This document shows, piece after piece, positions 8,266 through 16,875 of a stretch of 64,000 nucleotides of DNA. The stretch comes from an uncultured Rhodospirillaceae bacterium. GTDB lineage: Bacteria > Pseudomonadota > Alphaproteobacteria > Rhodospirillales > Casp-alpha2. The stretch covers positions 1 to 64,000 of the forward strand of contig CAJWCU010000014.1 of the NCBI GenBank assembly GCA_913030825.1, written 5' to 3'. The position numbers and the translations under genes were made by a program. The notes under the pieces are model-generated. The model searched no databases. It saw only the letters and a list, made by a program, of their open reading frames with translations, and had not been told where the DNA came from. Numbering within the stretch: the stretch's first letter is position 1; each line of letters begins with the position of its first letter.

Positions 8266-8961
8266 ATGCCCGCAGACGCCGAACATATGCTCGTTCGCTA
8301 CACCATCGAGAGCGAGGACGGCTCGCGTGAGGTGTTCGAGCTGGATATCGATCTGCCGCAGGTTGCGATCAAACAACCGGACCCGTCGACCCTTCCCGAA
8401 TGGGCGGAGCTTGAATACCACAAGTGTCAGCATTGCCCGCTGACCAAGGAAACCCATCCCCATTGTCCAGTGGCGGCGCTTTTGGTCGATTACGGCCAGC
8501 GCACGGGCCGCATGGTCTCCTATGCCCAGGTCGACCTGACCGTGGAGCAGGGGGCGACCAAAACCACGGCCAAGGTCTCGGCCCAGGAAGCGCTGCGCTC
8601 GGTCCTCGGGTTGGTCATGGCGACCAGCGGCTGTCCGCATATGTCGTTCTTCCGCCCGCTGGCGCGGTATCACGTGCCGCTTGCGGATATGGAACTGACG
8701 ATCCTGCGCGCCATGTCGTTCTATCTGGTCGGTCAGTACTTCAAGGACAAAGAGAAGCCCGACTGGGACACCAGTTTCGACGGGCTGATCGCGATCTACA
8801 AGAACGCGCAAGAGGTCAACAAAGGGATGGCGAACCGCCTGCGTCAGGCCCAGGTATTTACGGAACTGAACTGGCTGGCCGCCCTCGATACCTTCGCCGG
8901 TATGATGCCGCTGACCATCGAACGTTCGTTGTTAAAGGCGAAGGCCTATTTCCAAGATTGA
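8266..8961 (+). CDS. uncharacterised Cys/His-rich protein
   Basis: A 231-residue cytoplasmic protein with no signal peptide or membrane segment. The N-terminal 45 residues look like a small beta domain (VRYTIESEDGSREVFELDIDLP). The distinctive part is a Cys/His cluster, KCQHCPLTKETHPHCPVA near residues 53-70, and a later SGCPHMSFFRP near 122-132, which could bind metal or an iron-sulphur centre. The C-terminal half is predicted helical. I do not recognise a named family. It lies 34 bases upstream of a cupin dioxygenase gene in the same direction, which suggests a functional pair. Confidence 0.7.
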   Translation: MPADAEHMLVRYTIESEDGSREVFELDIDLPQVAIKQPDPSTLPEWAELEYHKCQHCPLTKETHPHCPVAALLVDYGQRTGRMVSYAQVDLTVEQGATKTTAKVSAQEALRSVLGLVMATSGCPHMSFFRPLARYHVPLADMELTILRAMSFYLVGQYFKDKEKPDWDTSFDGLIAIYKNAQEVNKGMANRLRQAQVFTELNWLAALDTFAGMMPLTIERSLLKAKAYFQD

Positions 8962-8995
8962 CGACGAAACATCCACCAGACGAAACGAGATTGAT

Positions 8996-9592
8996 ATGAC
9001 CCCCGACAGCACCCATTCGCCGGACCCCCAAACCGAAGACAGCCCGTTGGACCATGCCGATGCCCAGGGCCGCGTCGCGGTCCAAGACCTGCCGGCACCC
9101 TACAGCGGCCCGGCGCCGCGGGACGCGCTGGCCGAGTTGTTCATTCAGGACGGCTACAGCAACGACGACCCGCGCCTTTGGGTGCCGCTGGCGCCCGGCC
9201 GCTGGTCGCGCCCGCTCTGCCTCAACGTCTCGAACGGCTATTGGGTGCACCTGACCAAGGTGGTCGGCGGCGGCATGCTGTCGCGCCACCGCCATCCGGC
9301 GCCTGTGCACGGCTTCGTCATCAAGGGCAAATGGCGCTATCTGGAACGCGACTGGATCGCCGAAGCGGGCTCCTATCTCTACGAGCCGCCGGGCGATATC
9401 CATACCCTGGTCGTGGAGCCGGATTGCGAGGAAATGATCACGCTGTTCCATAACTCGGGCGCGTTGATCTATTGCGACGAAGACGGCAACACCACGGGCA
9501 CCACGGACGTCTTCGACCGGGTCGATGCCTGCCGCAAGCACTTCATCGAGGTCGGCCTCGGCGAAGACTTCGTCAAGCAGTTCATCCGCTAG
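8996..9592 (+). CDS. cupin dioxygenase, 2,4'-dihydroxyacetophenone dioxygenase family
   Basis: A 198-residue single-cupin protein. The first cupin motif is visible as SRHRHPAPVHGFVIKGKWRY (His-x-His plus His, around residues 98-117) and the second as GSYLYEPPGDIHTLVV (around 124-139), giving the usual non-haem iron ligands. The arrangement matches the 2,4'-dihydroxyacetophenone dioxygenase-type cupins, which cleave a C-C bond in aromatic ketones, but the family includes many unassigned relatives. The gene ends three bases before the convergent acyl-CoA synthetase gene. Confidence 0.75.
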   Translation: MTPDSTHSPDPQTEDSPLDHADAQGRVAVQDLPAPYSGPAPRDALAELFIQDGYSNDDPRLWVPLAPGRWSRPLCLNVSNGYWVHLTKVVGGGMLSRHRHPAPVHGFVIKGKWRYLERDWIAEAGSYLYEPPGDIHTLVVEPDCEEMITLFHNSGALIYCDEDGNTTGTTDVFDRVDACRKHFIEVGLGEDFVKQFIR

Positions 9593-9595
9593 TTT

Positions 9596-10294
9596 TCAGT
9601 CGGACGTTAGCACCACCAAGGCGTCGACGGCGACCGGACGGCCACCGTCGGCGACGATCACCGGATTGACGTCGATCTCGGCGATTTCCGGATGGGCAAC
9701 GGCTGCCGCGCTCACGCCCGCGATGGCGCGGGCCAAGGCGTCGCGGTCGGCTTCCGGCATGCCGCGGTAGGGGCCCAACAGGGCCGCGGCGCGGATTTCA
9801 TCCATCATCGAAAGCGCTTCGGTTTCGCTGACCGGGGTCAGGCGCAGGACCGTGTCCTTCAAGGCTTCGGCGAAGATCCCGCCCAGGCCGAAGGTGACGC
9901 AGGGGCCGTATTGCGCGTCCCGCGTCATGCCCAACAGGAATTCCCGCTTGCCGGACGCCATTTCCTGGACCAGCAGGCCGCCGCCCGCAGGGAGTTTGGA
10001 CAACAGGCGCGCCGCCGCGTCCCGCAGGGCGGCTTCGTCGGCCAGGCCAACTTCGACCAATCCGGCCTCGGTCTTATGGGCGAGGTCGGGCGCGTTGCCC
10101 TTGAGGACGACCGGATAGCCGATCTTTTCCGCGGCCCGGGCCGCGCCGTCGGCATCGTCGGCGAGATGTTCCGCCGTGACCGGTACGCCATGGGCGGCCA
10201 GAACCTGTTTGGAATCGTATTCCGAGAGGGTCCGCGCCCCTTGGGCGCGGGCATCGGCGATGATCCGGCGGGCGGTATCGAGAGAGCCGGTCAT
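9596..10294 (-). CDS. ADP-forming acyl-CoA synthetase, ATP-grasp (beta) subunit
   Basis: A 232-residue ATP-grasp subunit of an acetate/acyl-CoA ligase (ADP-forming). The N-terminal part reads LSEYDSKQVLAAHGVPVT, followed by YPVVLKGNAPDLAHKTEAGLVEVGL, GLLVQEMASGKREFLLGMTRD, FGLGGIFAEALKD and the closing EIDVNPVIV. The track ORF extends upstream out of frame with the alpha gene; the start at 10294 overlaps the alpha stop by four bases (ATGA), indicating translational coupling. Together the two subunits interconvert acyl-CoA, ADP and phosphate with the acid, CoA and ATP. Substrate is probably a catabolic acyl-CoA, given the neighbours. Confidence 0.9.
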   Translation of the reverse strand: MTGSLDTARRIIADARAQGARTLSEYDSKQVLAAHGVPVTAEHLADDADGAARAAEKIGYPVVLKGNAPDLAHKTEAGLVEVGLADEAALRDAAARLLSKLPAGGGLLVQEMASGKREFLLGMTRDAQYGPCVTFGLGGIFAEALKDTVLRLTPVSETEALSMMDEIRAAALLGPYRGMPEADRDALARAIAGVSAAAVAHPEIAEIDVNPVIVADGGRPVAVDALVVLTSD

Positions 10295-11706
10295 TGGCCG
10301 TCCTCCGCCCGCGCATCCAGGAAACGGCGGTAATCCAACAGGGCGCGCATGGCCTTCACGGCGCCGCGCGCCGAGAAATAGATCGGCATCTGGTTCTTCT
10401 TCAATTGGGGGATGGCCTGGGCGGCGAGGGATTGCGCCCCGGTCCAGCCGATGATGACGGGTTTGTCCGTGGCGCGCGCGGCCTCTGTGAAGATGTCGCA
10501 ATAGAAACTGGCGCGCGGTTCGCCCACCATGGTGACCAACAAGAACACCCCGTCGATGTTGTCCTGCTCCAGGACCGTGCGGATGGTGTCCTGATAACCG
10601 GTAGGGGTGGCGCGGATCTGCTGCGTCACGTCGACCGGATTGCGCAGCGCGCCGAACGGGGGAATGAACTGCTTCAACGTTTCCTGGGCGGCGGAGGAGA
10701 GTTCCGGCACATCCAGGCCGAAGCGGTGGCATTCGTCGGCGCAGACGCCGCAGATGCCGCCGGACGGCCCGATCACGCCCATGCGCGTCCCCTGGGGCAG
10801 TTTGTTCAGGAGGCGGGAGAAGGTAATCGCCGTCGGCAACAGGTCAGAGGCGTCGTCGACCCGCACGACGCCGTACTTGCGGCAAACCGCGTCGAACACC
10901 GCGTCGGAGCCGACCATGGCCCCGGTATGGGAGGCGGCGGCGGCGGCCGAAACCTCGGACAGGCCGATTTTGTAGACGACCACGGGCTTGCCGGCCTTGG
11001 CGGCCTTGGCGAGGGCGGCAGTGAATTTATCCGGATCGCGGATGCCTTCGATGAACAGGGCCAGAACACGGGTCTGCGGATCGTCCACAAGGTAATCCAT
11101 ATAGTCTGCGACCTGCAGGTCGGCCTCGTTGCCGACGGAAACCCAATGGCTGAACCCGCCTTGTTCCTCGGTCCCGGTGCCCAACATGGAGCCGCCGACG
11201 GCGCCCGATTGGGTCAGGAAGGCGATGTCGCCTTTCTTGAAGTCGTCCATGGCGCAGACCATGGAGGTACAGCAGACCATGTCGTTGGCGATGGAAATCA
11301 GGCCGTTCGTGTTGGGTCCGCAGAACCGCACGCCGCCTTCCTTGGCGGCGGCGATCAGGTCGGCCTCCAATTCCGGCTCCCCGGCCTCGCCGAAGCCCGA
11401 TGCCAGGACCACCGCGGTCTTCACGCCCTTGGCGGCGCAATCCTTCATGACCGCGACGCTGGCCTTGGCCGGGACGGCGATCAGGGCCAGGTCGATCTCG
11501 TCCGGAACATCGGCGACGGACGCGAAGCAGGGCATGCCCCGAATTTCCGCTTCCTTCGGATTAACCGGATAGACCTTGCCCGGATAGCGGTGGGCCAGCA
11601 GGTAGTTCAGCGCGACCGTGCCCAACTTGTCGCCGCCGGCGGCGTTCTTGGTTTGGGACGCGCCGATGACGGCGATCGAACGCGCCCGGATCATGGCATC
11701 GAGCAT
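10291..11706 (-). CDS. ADP-forming acyl-CoA synthetase, CoA-binding (alpha) subunit
   Basis: A 471-residue alpha subunit. It has an N-terminal CoA-binding Rossmann domain (SIAVIGASQTKNAAGGDKLG...YPVNPKEAEIRG), a succinyl-CoA-ligase-like domain, and the motif AAAASHTGAMVGSD with the His that is transiently phosphorylated in this family. The split alpha/beta arrangement contrasts with the fused 700-residue form common in bacteria. It lies six bases downstream of the enoyl-CoA hydratase gene and overlaps the beta gene, so the three form one operon. Likely role: energy-conserving release or activation of organic acids in acyl-CoA breakdown. Confidence 0.9.
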   Translation of the reverse strand: MLDAMIRARSIAVIGASQTKNAAGGDKLGTVALNYLLAHRYPGKVYPVNPKEAEIRGMPCFASVADVPDEIDLALIAVPAKASVAVMKDCAAKGVKTAVVLASGFGEAGEPELEADLIAAAKEGGVRFCGPNTNGLISIANDMVCCTSMVCAMDDFKKGDIAFLTQSGAVGGSMLGTGTEEQGGFSHWVSVGNEADLQVADYMDYLVDDPQTRVLALFIEGIRDPDKFTAALAKAAKAGKPVVVYKIGLSEVSAAAAASHTGAMVGSDAVFDAVCRKYGVVRVDDASDLLPTAITFSRLLNKLPQGTRMGVIGPSGGICGVCADECHRFGLDVPELSSAAQETLKQFIPPFGALRNPVDVTQQIRATPTGYQDTIRTVLEQDNIDGVFLLVTMVGEPRASFYCDIFTEAARATDKPVIIGWTGAQSLAAQAIPQLKKNQMPIYFSARGAVKAMRALLDYRRFLDARAEDGQ

Positions 11707-11712
11707 GGAAGG

Positions 11713-12528
11713 TCAGTCTTTCTTGCCGTCTTTGGTCTTGGATTTGGATTCCAGCATCTCGGCCATCGCGTTGACGGCTTCCTCGTGCTCCGGCGTGGTA
11801 TGGGCCAGTGCCTGAAACGCCGCCGACATTTCCAACAGGGTTTCCATGCGGACGTGGGCACTTTCCCTGAGCAGCCGCTTGGTCAGGCGCAGGGCCTGGC
11901 CCGGGTTGCAGGCGATGCGCCCGGCCAGTTCGTTGGCGGCCTCCATCAATTGGTCCGCCGGGACGACCTTGGACACCAGGCCGCAGGCCAGGGCCTCGGC
12001 GGCGTCGATGGTGTCGCCGGTGAACGCCATTTCATAAGCCTTGGAAAAGCCCACGGCGCGCGGCAGGAAATAGGCCCCGCCGTCACCCGGGATGATTCCC
12101 AGCTTGACGAAGCTTTCGGCGAACTTGGCGTATTCCGAGGCGATGCGGATGTCGCACATGGTCGCCAGATCGCAGCCCGCGCCGATGGCCGCCCCGTTGA
12201 CGGCGGCGATGGTCGGCACTTCGATGTTGTAGAACGCCTTGGGAATGCGTTGAATGCCGTTCAGATAGTTGCGACGGACCTCCGCGGGGTTGCCCTGATT
12301 GAGCCCCTGCTTGTTTCGCATAGCGAAAATATTCCCACCGGCGCTGAAGGCTTTTCCGGCGCCCGTCAAAATGACGACTTTCACGTCCATGTCGGCGTTG
12401 ACGCGCGCGCAGGCATCGACAAAACCTTGTGATTGGTTTTTTCCCGACAGGGAATTGCGCTTTTCCGGGTCATTCATGGTCAAAGTGACCACGGGGCCCT
12501 GTTGCTCGTAGATGAGAAAATCGTCCAT
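11713..12528 (-). CDS. enoyl-CoA hydratase/isomerase family protein
   Basis: A 271-residue crotonase-fold protein. It begins VVTLTMNDPEKRNSLS, carries the CoA/oxyanion-hole segment AFSAGGNIFAM (near residue 65) and AAVNGAAIGAGCDLATMCDIRIAS (near 105-125), followed by a GIIPGDGGAYFLPR loop where the catalytic acid normally sits. Family members hydrate or isomerise enoyl-CoA esters. First gene of a minus-strand operon with the two acyl-CoA synthetase subunits; its start is 62 bases from the ATTGTATACAAT palindrome that also lies in front of the divergent acyl-CoA dehydrogenase genes. Confidence 0.9.
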   Translation of the reverse strand: MDDFLIYEQQGPVVTLTMNDPEKRNSLSGKNQSQGFVDACARVNADMDVKVVILTGAGKAFSAGGNIFAMRNKQGLNQGNPAEVRRNYLNGIQRIPKAFYNIEVPTIAAVNGAAIGAGCDLATMCDIRIASEYAKFAESFVKLGIIPGDGGAYFLPRAVGFSKAYEMAFTGDTIDAAEALACGLVSKVVPADQLMEAANELAGRIACNPGQALRLTKRLLRESAHVRMETLLEMSAAFQALAHTTPEHEEAVNAMAEMLESKSKTKDGKKD

Positions 12529-12590
12529 TTTTCTTTCCCGGCTGTTTCCGTTGGGTCTTGTTGTAACGCATTACGAAGCGCTATAAAACG

Positions 12591-12602
12591 ATTGTATACA
12601 AT
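12591..12602. promoter_or_regulatory. 12-bp palindrome ATTGTATACAAT, putative operator
   Basis: A perfect palindrome in the intergenic region shared by the divergent enoyl-CoA hydratase and acyl-CoA dehydrogenase operons. It resembles the t-GT-(n)-AC-a dyads bound by GntR-family (FadR/FCD-type) repressors. The identical 12-mer occurs at 42036-42047 before emrA. No GntR-type gene is in the window. Confidence 0.55.
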
Positions 12603-12629
12603 ATTTCTCAGGAAAATAGGACTAAAATC

Positions 12630-13793
12630 TTGGAGGATATCCGCTTCACGCCGGGCCTGTTGCCGCCCGAAGCCGAAGAGCTTCGCGGCGAGGTTCGCGG
12701 CTTCATCGCAGAGCACCTGAAAGGCTATCCCGGCGTCAAACGCGCCAAGACCTGGGCCGGCTCCGATCCTGAATTTTCAAAGAAGATGGGGGCCCAGGGC
12801 TGGATCGGCATGACCTGGCCGAAAGAGGTCGGCGGTCACGGCCGTTCGGCCCTGGAACGCTATGTCGTGCTGGAAGAAATGCTGTCGGCGGGCGCGCCTG
12901 TCGCGGCCCATTGGATCGCCGACCGGCAAAGCGGTCCCTTGCTGATGCGTTTCGGCACGGAAGAGCAGCGCCGCGAGATCATTCCCGCCATCGTGCGCGG
13001 CGAATGCTACTTCTGCATCGGCATGAGCGAGCCCAATTCCGGATCGGACCTGGCGTCCATCCGCACGAAGGCTGAACGTTCGTCGAACGGTTGGGTGATC
13101 AACGGCCAGAAGATTTGGACCTCCAAGGCCCATATGGCTCACTACATGATCGCTCTGGTCCGGACCAGCCCGCAGGACCCCAGCGACCGCCACGCGGGCA
13201 TGTCGCAATTCCTGATCGACATGAAGAAGACCAAGGGGATCACCGTCCGCCCGATCCGCAACATGGCGGGCGAGCAGATGTTCAACGAAGTGTTCTTCGA
13301 AGACGCGGAAGTGCCCGAAGAGGCATTGCTCGGCACGGAAGGCGGCGGTTGGGGCCAGGTCACGACCGAACTGGCGTTCGAACGCAGCGGCCCCGAACGC
13401 TATATCTCCAGCTTCCAATTGCTGTTCGAACTGGTCCGCGCCCTTGAAGACGACCCGGACGCCCTGACCAAAGGCGGCAGCGCCGCCGGAATCGGCCGCA
13501 TGGTCGCCCATATGCAGACCTTGCGTCAGATGTCGACTTCCATCGCGACGATGCTGGAACGCGGCGAAAGCCCCAATCTGGCGGCGGCCTTCGTCAAGGA
13601 ACTGGGTGTCGCCTACGAACAGGACATGCCCGGCAAGGTACATGACGTCCTGGGCCGCTCGCCGCTTACGGGGGGCGACGGCTTCGATCAGGTGATGGGT
13701 TACCTCACCATGGCCTCGCGGTCGTTCTCACTGCGCGGCGGCACACGGGAAATCATGCGCGGCATGATCGCCCGCGGACTGGGATTGCGCTAA
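12630..13793 (+). CDS. acyl-CoA dehydrogenase (first of a pair)
   Basis: A 387-residue flavoprotein of the acyl-CoA dehydrogenase family. Recognisable parts are the N-terminal helical domain, the FAD-binding beta domain (CFCIGMSEPNSGSDLASIRTKAE as YFCIGMSEPNSGSDL; KIWTSKAHMAHYMIALVRT), and the C-terminal GGTREIMRGMIARGLGLR. It begins with a TTG codon; the segment AGGAAAATAGGAC upstream may serve as ribosome site. The stop overlaps the next start (TAATG), so it probably works as an obligate pair with the following dehydrogenase. Oxidises an acyl-CoA to the enoyl form; substrate unknown. Confidence 0.9.
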   Translation: MEDIRFTPGLLPPEAEELRGEVRGFIAEHLKGYPGVKRAKTWAGSDPEFSKKMGAQGWIGMTWPKEVGGHGRSALERYVVLEEMLSAGAPVAAHWIADRQSGPLLMRFGTEEQRREIIPAIVRGECYFCIGMSEPNSGSDLASIRTKAERSSNGWVINGQKIWTSKAHMAHYMIALVRTSPQDPSDRHAGMSQFLIDMKKTKGITVRPIRNMAGEQMFNEVFFEDAEVPEEALLGTEGGGWGQVTTELAFERSGPERYISSFQLLFELVRALEDDPDALTKGGSAAGIGRMVAHMQTLRQMSTSIATMLERGESPNLAAAFVKELGVAYEQDMPGKVHDVLGRSPLTGGDGFDQVMGYLTMASRSFSLRGGTREIMRGMIARGLGLR

Positions 13794-14869
13794 TGAACGA
13801 GACAAGCGAACTGACCAACATTCTGGCGGAAACCGCCGGGCGCCTATTCACCGACCACGTGACCCGCGATTCTCTGGATGCGGCGGAGCAGGGGACCTGG
13901 CCCGCCGACCTCTGGCAACAGCTGGAGGAAAACGGCCTGACCCAACCCTTGGCGCCGGAAGAATTGGGCGGTCTCGGCGCGGGCTTCGCCGAAGCTTTCG
14001 TCATCGCCTTCGCCGCCGGCAGCGGCCGTGCCCCGGTGCCTTTGGTTGAGACCATGACGGCGGGCTGGCTTCTCGGCCGGGCCGGGATCGAGGTGCCGTC
14101 GGGGCCGCTCGGCCTGATCGACGGCGCGTCGGGTCTGAGCGTCGATGACGGTGCCCTTTCGGGCGCGGTCAAGGGCGTGCCCTGGGCGGCCAGATCCACC
14201 CATCTGGTCGCCGAGGTCGATGGCACCGTTCGGCTGATCCCGACGGATACCGTCCAGATCACGCCAGACACCAACATGGCGGCCGAACCCCGTGACACGG
14301 TCGCGTTCGATAACGTCGAGCCGGTGGCCAGCGGCGTTCTGGGCGAAGGTGGCGATCTAGCCGCCGTTCGCGTCGTCGGGGCCGCCATGCGCGCGGCCCA
14401 GATGGCTGGGGCCTGTGAGAAGGCGATCAGCCTTGCCGTGCTGCACGCCAAGGACCGTCAGCAGTTCGGCCGGCCCATCGCCAAGTTCCAAGCGATCCAA
14501 CAGATGCTGTCCCGCGCCGCCGCCCGTGCCGCGCAGGCCCGCGTGGCCGCCGAGGTTGCTTTCATCGCGCTGGACCGTGCGGTGGCGAAGGATACGGCCG
14601 AAGCCTGGGCCAATGCGGAAATGGATGTTGCCGCGGCCAAGGTGGTGACCGGGGAAGCGGCGGAAATCGTCTATGACGCGGCCCACCAGACCCACGGCGC
14701 CATCGGCTTTACCTACGAACACGAACTGCACTTCACGACCCGCCGGCTTTGGGCCTGGCGGGGCGAGTTCGGAGCCGAGACGGAATGGGCCGAGGAAATC
14801 GGCCGCCGCGTATTGGGCCGGGGGGCGGAAAACCTCTGGCCGGACCTGACGGCGCGGCAAATGGGCTGA
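13793..14869 (+). CDS. acyl-CoA dehydrogenase (second of a pair)
   Basis: A 358-residue acyl-CoA dehydrogenase-like protein, shorter and more divergent than its upstream neighbour. The C-terminal domain is clear: AVLHAKDRQQFGRPIAKFQAIQQMLSR and AHQTHGAIGFTYEHELHFTTRRLW. The central FAD-binding region is less conserved (SGPLGLIDGASGLSVDDGALSG). Tandem pairs with one-base overlap often form alpha2beta2 heterotetramers in which one partner holds the catalytic base and both share FAD; that arrangement, known for steroid and bile-acid side-chain dehydrogenases, is inferred here, not shown. Confidence 0.88.
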   Translation: MNETSELTNILAETAGRLFTDHVTRDSLDAAEQGTWPADLWQQLEENGLTQPLAPEELGGLGAGFAEAFVIAFAAGSGRAPVPLVETMTAGWLLGRAGIEVPSGPLGLIDGASGLSVDDGALSGAVKGVPWAARSTHLVAEVDGTVRLIPTDTVQITPDTNMAAEPRDTVAFDNVEPVASGVLGEGGDLAAVRVVGAAMRAAQMAGACEKAISLAVLHAKDRQQFGRPIAKFQAIQQMLSRAAARAAQARVAAEVAFIALDRAVAKDTAEAWANAEMDVAAAKVVTGEAAEIVYDAAHQTHGAIGFTYEHELHFTTRRLWAWRGEFGAETEWAEEIGRRVLGRGAENLWPDLTARQMG

Positions 14870-14894
14870 ACCCTGCTTGGTAAGGCCGCCGGGT

Positions 14895-15935
14895 TTATCC
14901 GGCGGCCGATCCGGCGGCGTCCAGGAAGGCGTCGATCTCGGCTTCCGTTGAATTGAACGCGCAGACCAGCCGCACCCGGCGGCGGTCGTCCTCGGCGCTG
15001 ACCGGCCCCCGGTCGTAGAACAGGAACCCGGCGGCCTGCAGGGCCGCCGCCATGGCCTGGGGCATCAAGGGAAAGACCTGATTGCCGTCGACCGGGTCGG
15101 CGGTTTCGACGTCCAGTGCGGCCAGGCCGTCGGCCAGGCGTTTGGCCATGGCATTGGCCTGGCGCGCATTGTTCACCCAAAGGCCGTCCGCCAGATAGGC
15201 CTCCATCTGTGCCGTCATCAGGCGCATCTTCGACAACACATGGCCCGACCGCTTCTGGCGGTAGATGAAATCGTCGCCAAGCGACGGGTTGAAGAAGATC
15301 ACGGCCTCCAGCGCCAGCGCGCCGTTCTTCGATCCGCCGAAGCTCAGGACGTCGACCCCGGCCTTCCAGGTCATGTCGGCGGGCGAACAGTTCTGCCCCG
15401 CCAAGGCGTTGGCGAAGCGCGAGCCATCCATATGCAGATAAAGGTCGTGCTTGCGGCAGACATCGCCGATGGCCGCGATCTCGTCCGGGCGGTAGGCCGT
15501 GCCTTTTTCCGTCAATTGCGTGACCGAGACGGCACGGACCTGCGACCAATGCTCGTCACCCCGGCCCTGCAGGGTCGCGGTCTCGACCGCGTCCGGCCGA
15601 ACCTTGCCTTGATCGCCCGGCAGGCCCAGCAGCTTGGCGCCCCCAGAATACATCACCGGGCCGTTGCATTCGTGTTCGTTGATATGCGCGTGCTCGTGAC
15701 AGACCACGGCACCCCAGGGCGGCGTGATGCAGGAGACGGCGAGGCCGTTGGCCGCCGTGCCCGACGGCACGAAGAAGACCTTGGCATCCGTATCGAACAC
15801 TTCGCAGACTTTGTCGCGGGCCCGCGCCGTGCCTTCGTCGTGGCCGTAGGGCATGGTCCGGCCTTCGTTGGCGGCGACGATCGCGGCGAGAATATCCGGA
15901 TGGGCGCCCGCGGTGTTGTCGGATGCGAAGTTCAT
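14895..15935 (-). CDS. ltaE: low-specificity L-threonine aldolase
   Basis: A 346-residue fold-type I PLP enzyme. Visible landmarks are FASDNTAGAHPDILAAIVAAN, FFVPSGTAANGLAVSC (PLP phosphate region), YLHMDGSRFANAL (aspartate that pairs with the PLP nitrogen), and FGGSKNGAL with the Schiff-base lysine. It cleaves L-threonine or allo-threonine to glycine and acetaldehyde. The ATG at 15935 has AAGGAG 9 bases upstream. A short GC-rich inverted repeat (GGCCGCCGG...CCGGCGGCC, 14884-14907) overlaps its stop codon between the convergent genes. Confidence 0.9.
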   Translation of the reverse strand: MNFASDNTAGAHPDILAAIVAANEGRTMPYGHDEGTARARDKVCEVFDTDAKVFFVPSGTAANGLAVSCITPPWGAVVCHEHAHINEHECNGPVMYSGGAKLLGLPGDQGKVRPDAVETATLQGRGDEHWSQVRAVSVTQLTEKGTAYRPDEIAAIGDVCRKHDLYLHMDGSRFANALAGQNCSPADMTWKAGVDVLSFGGSKNGALALEAVIFFNPSLGDDFIYRQKRSGHVLSKMRLMTAQMEAYLADGLWVNNARQANAMAKRLADGLAALDVETADPVDGNQVFPLMPQAMAAALQAAGFLFYDRGPVSAEDDRRRVRLVCAFNSTEAEIDAFLDAAGSAAG

Positions 15936-15974
15936 GGGGCGGGACTCCTTGTAAAACGTCAGTTGGGTGAATTG

Positions 15975-16412
15975 TCAGCCGGTCGGGCGCAGGGGGATCG
16001 GATGAAAGGCGTTGCGGTCGTCGTCCACGCCATGGGCGCGGATGTCGATTACCTTGCCCTCGGCAACCGCGACGATGACCCAAATCAAATTCGTTTCATA
16101 GGCCATGCGCAGGTCCGTGGCGCTGGGCTCGGCCGGGCCCCCCGGATGGGAATGGTAGTGACCGACGATGGCCTCGTCGGTCCCTTCCAGGGCGCGCATC
16201 AGGTCGAAGCGGACCTGAGGGTCGATCTCGAAGCTGTCTTCGGCCCGTCCCTCGGTCACGTTTGCCGAGGGCACGACGCGGGTGACCGCCGTCTGGCCGC
16301 CGCGACCGTCGGCGCGCCCGGCCAGCAGGCCGCAGCATTCATGGGGAAAGGCGGCTTCCGCCGCGCGGGAAATGTCGTCCAGAAGCGTCTGGGGAAGGAT
16401 CAACACGGCCAC
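15975..16412 (-). CDS. M67-family (JAMM) metallopeptidase
   Basis: About 145 residues forming a single MPN/JAMM domain: glutamate in HECCGLLAGR near the N-terminus, then HYHSHPGGPAEPSATD with the His-x-His, Ser and Asp zinc-binding pattern. Bacterial stand-alone JAMM proteins process ubiquitin-like sulphur carriers or act as isopeptidases. The track's longer start runs back into the upstream gene; the GTG at 16412 (or 16406) gives the family length and lies 16 bases after the preceding gene. There is no strong ribosome site, so the start is uncertain. No thiS/moaD-like gene is visible nearby. Confidence 0.85.
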   Translation of the reverse strand: MAVLILPQTLLDDISRAAEAAFPHECCGLLAGRADGRGGQTAVTRVVPSANVTEGRAEDSFEIDPQVRFDLMRALEGTDEAIVGHYHSHPGGPAEPSATDLRMAYETNLIWVIVAVAEGKVIDIRAHGVDDDRNAFHPIPLRPTG

Positions 16413-16428
16413 AATACGCCGTCGGCCG

Positions 16429-16785
16429 TCACGGCTTGATACGGCCCGAGACGGCGCCGGTTCGCGCATCGATAATCAGCACCTGGCCGCAGACCCCGAC
16501 CGGCCCGGTCAGGATGAAGACTTGCGCGCCCGCCGGGCGGACATCCGTGATCTCGCAGCCCGTCGGCAGGTTCAGCTCGATATCGCCGGAAACGGACACG
16601 GGCGGCGCGAGCTGCGCCGGAGGCGGTGCGGCGGCCGTCGTCGGGGCCTTCGCGGTCTTGGCGTTGCCGAACAGCCGCCAGTCGGGATTTTCCGAGGTCT
16701 TGATGAGACCGTAGACCAGCAGGCCGAGCGCCAGGGCGATCAGAACGCCCAGGCCGATGACGATGAATTTGAGAAGCGCATGCAT
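16429..16785 (-). CDS. small single-pass membrane protein
   Basis: A 118-residue protein with an N-terminal transmembrane helix (LLKFIVIGLGVLIALALGLLVYGLI), a Pro/Ala linker (TTAAAPPPAQLAPP), and a C-terminal beta-rich domain with two Cys (PTGCEITD, VGVCGQVLIIDARTG). The C-terminal domain is expected in the periplasm. The topology resembles short uncharacterised alphaproteobacterial proteins (DUF6476-type, from memory). It lies immediately upstream of the JAMM peptidase gene on the same strand and is probably co-transcribed with it. Confidence 0.75.
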   Translation of the reverse strand: MHALLKFIVIGLGVLIALALGLLVYGLIKTSENPDWRLFGNAKTAKAPTTAAAPPPAQLAPPVSVSGDIELNLPTGCEITDVRPAGAQVFILTGPVGVCGQVLIIDARTGAVSGRIKP

Positions 16786-16875
16786 GGCGCTTTAAGTGCA
16801 TCGTGGGGCCGAGGCTGTCAAGCCGCTGGCAGGGCGTTTCGATCACTGTCATGCAGCGCCCCAGGGAAGGCGGCC

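Noticed and set aside
9596-10732. Extended 378-codon version of the ATP-grasp subunit
   Set aside because: The first 146 codons overlap the alpha gene out of frame and have no similarity; the ATGA-coupled start at 10294 is used.
10294-12432. 712-codon plus-strand ORF
   Set aside because: It is antisense across three well-supported acyl-CoA genes; composition is that of a GC-rich shadow.
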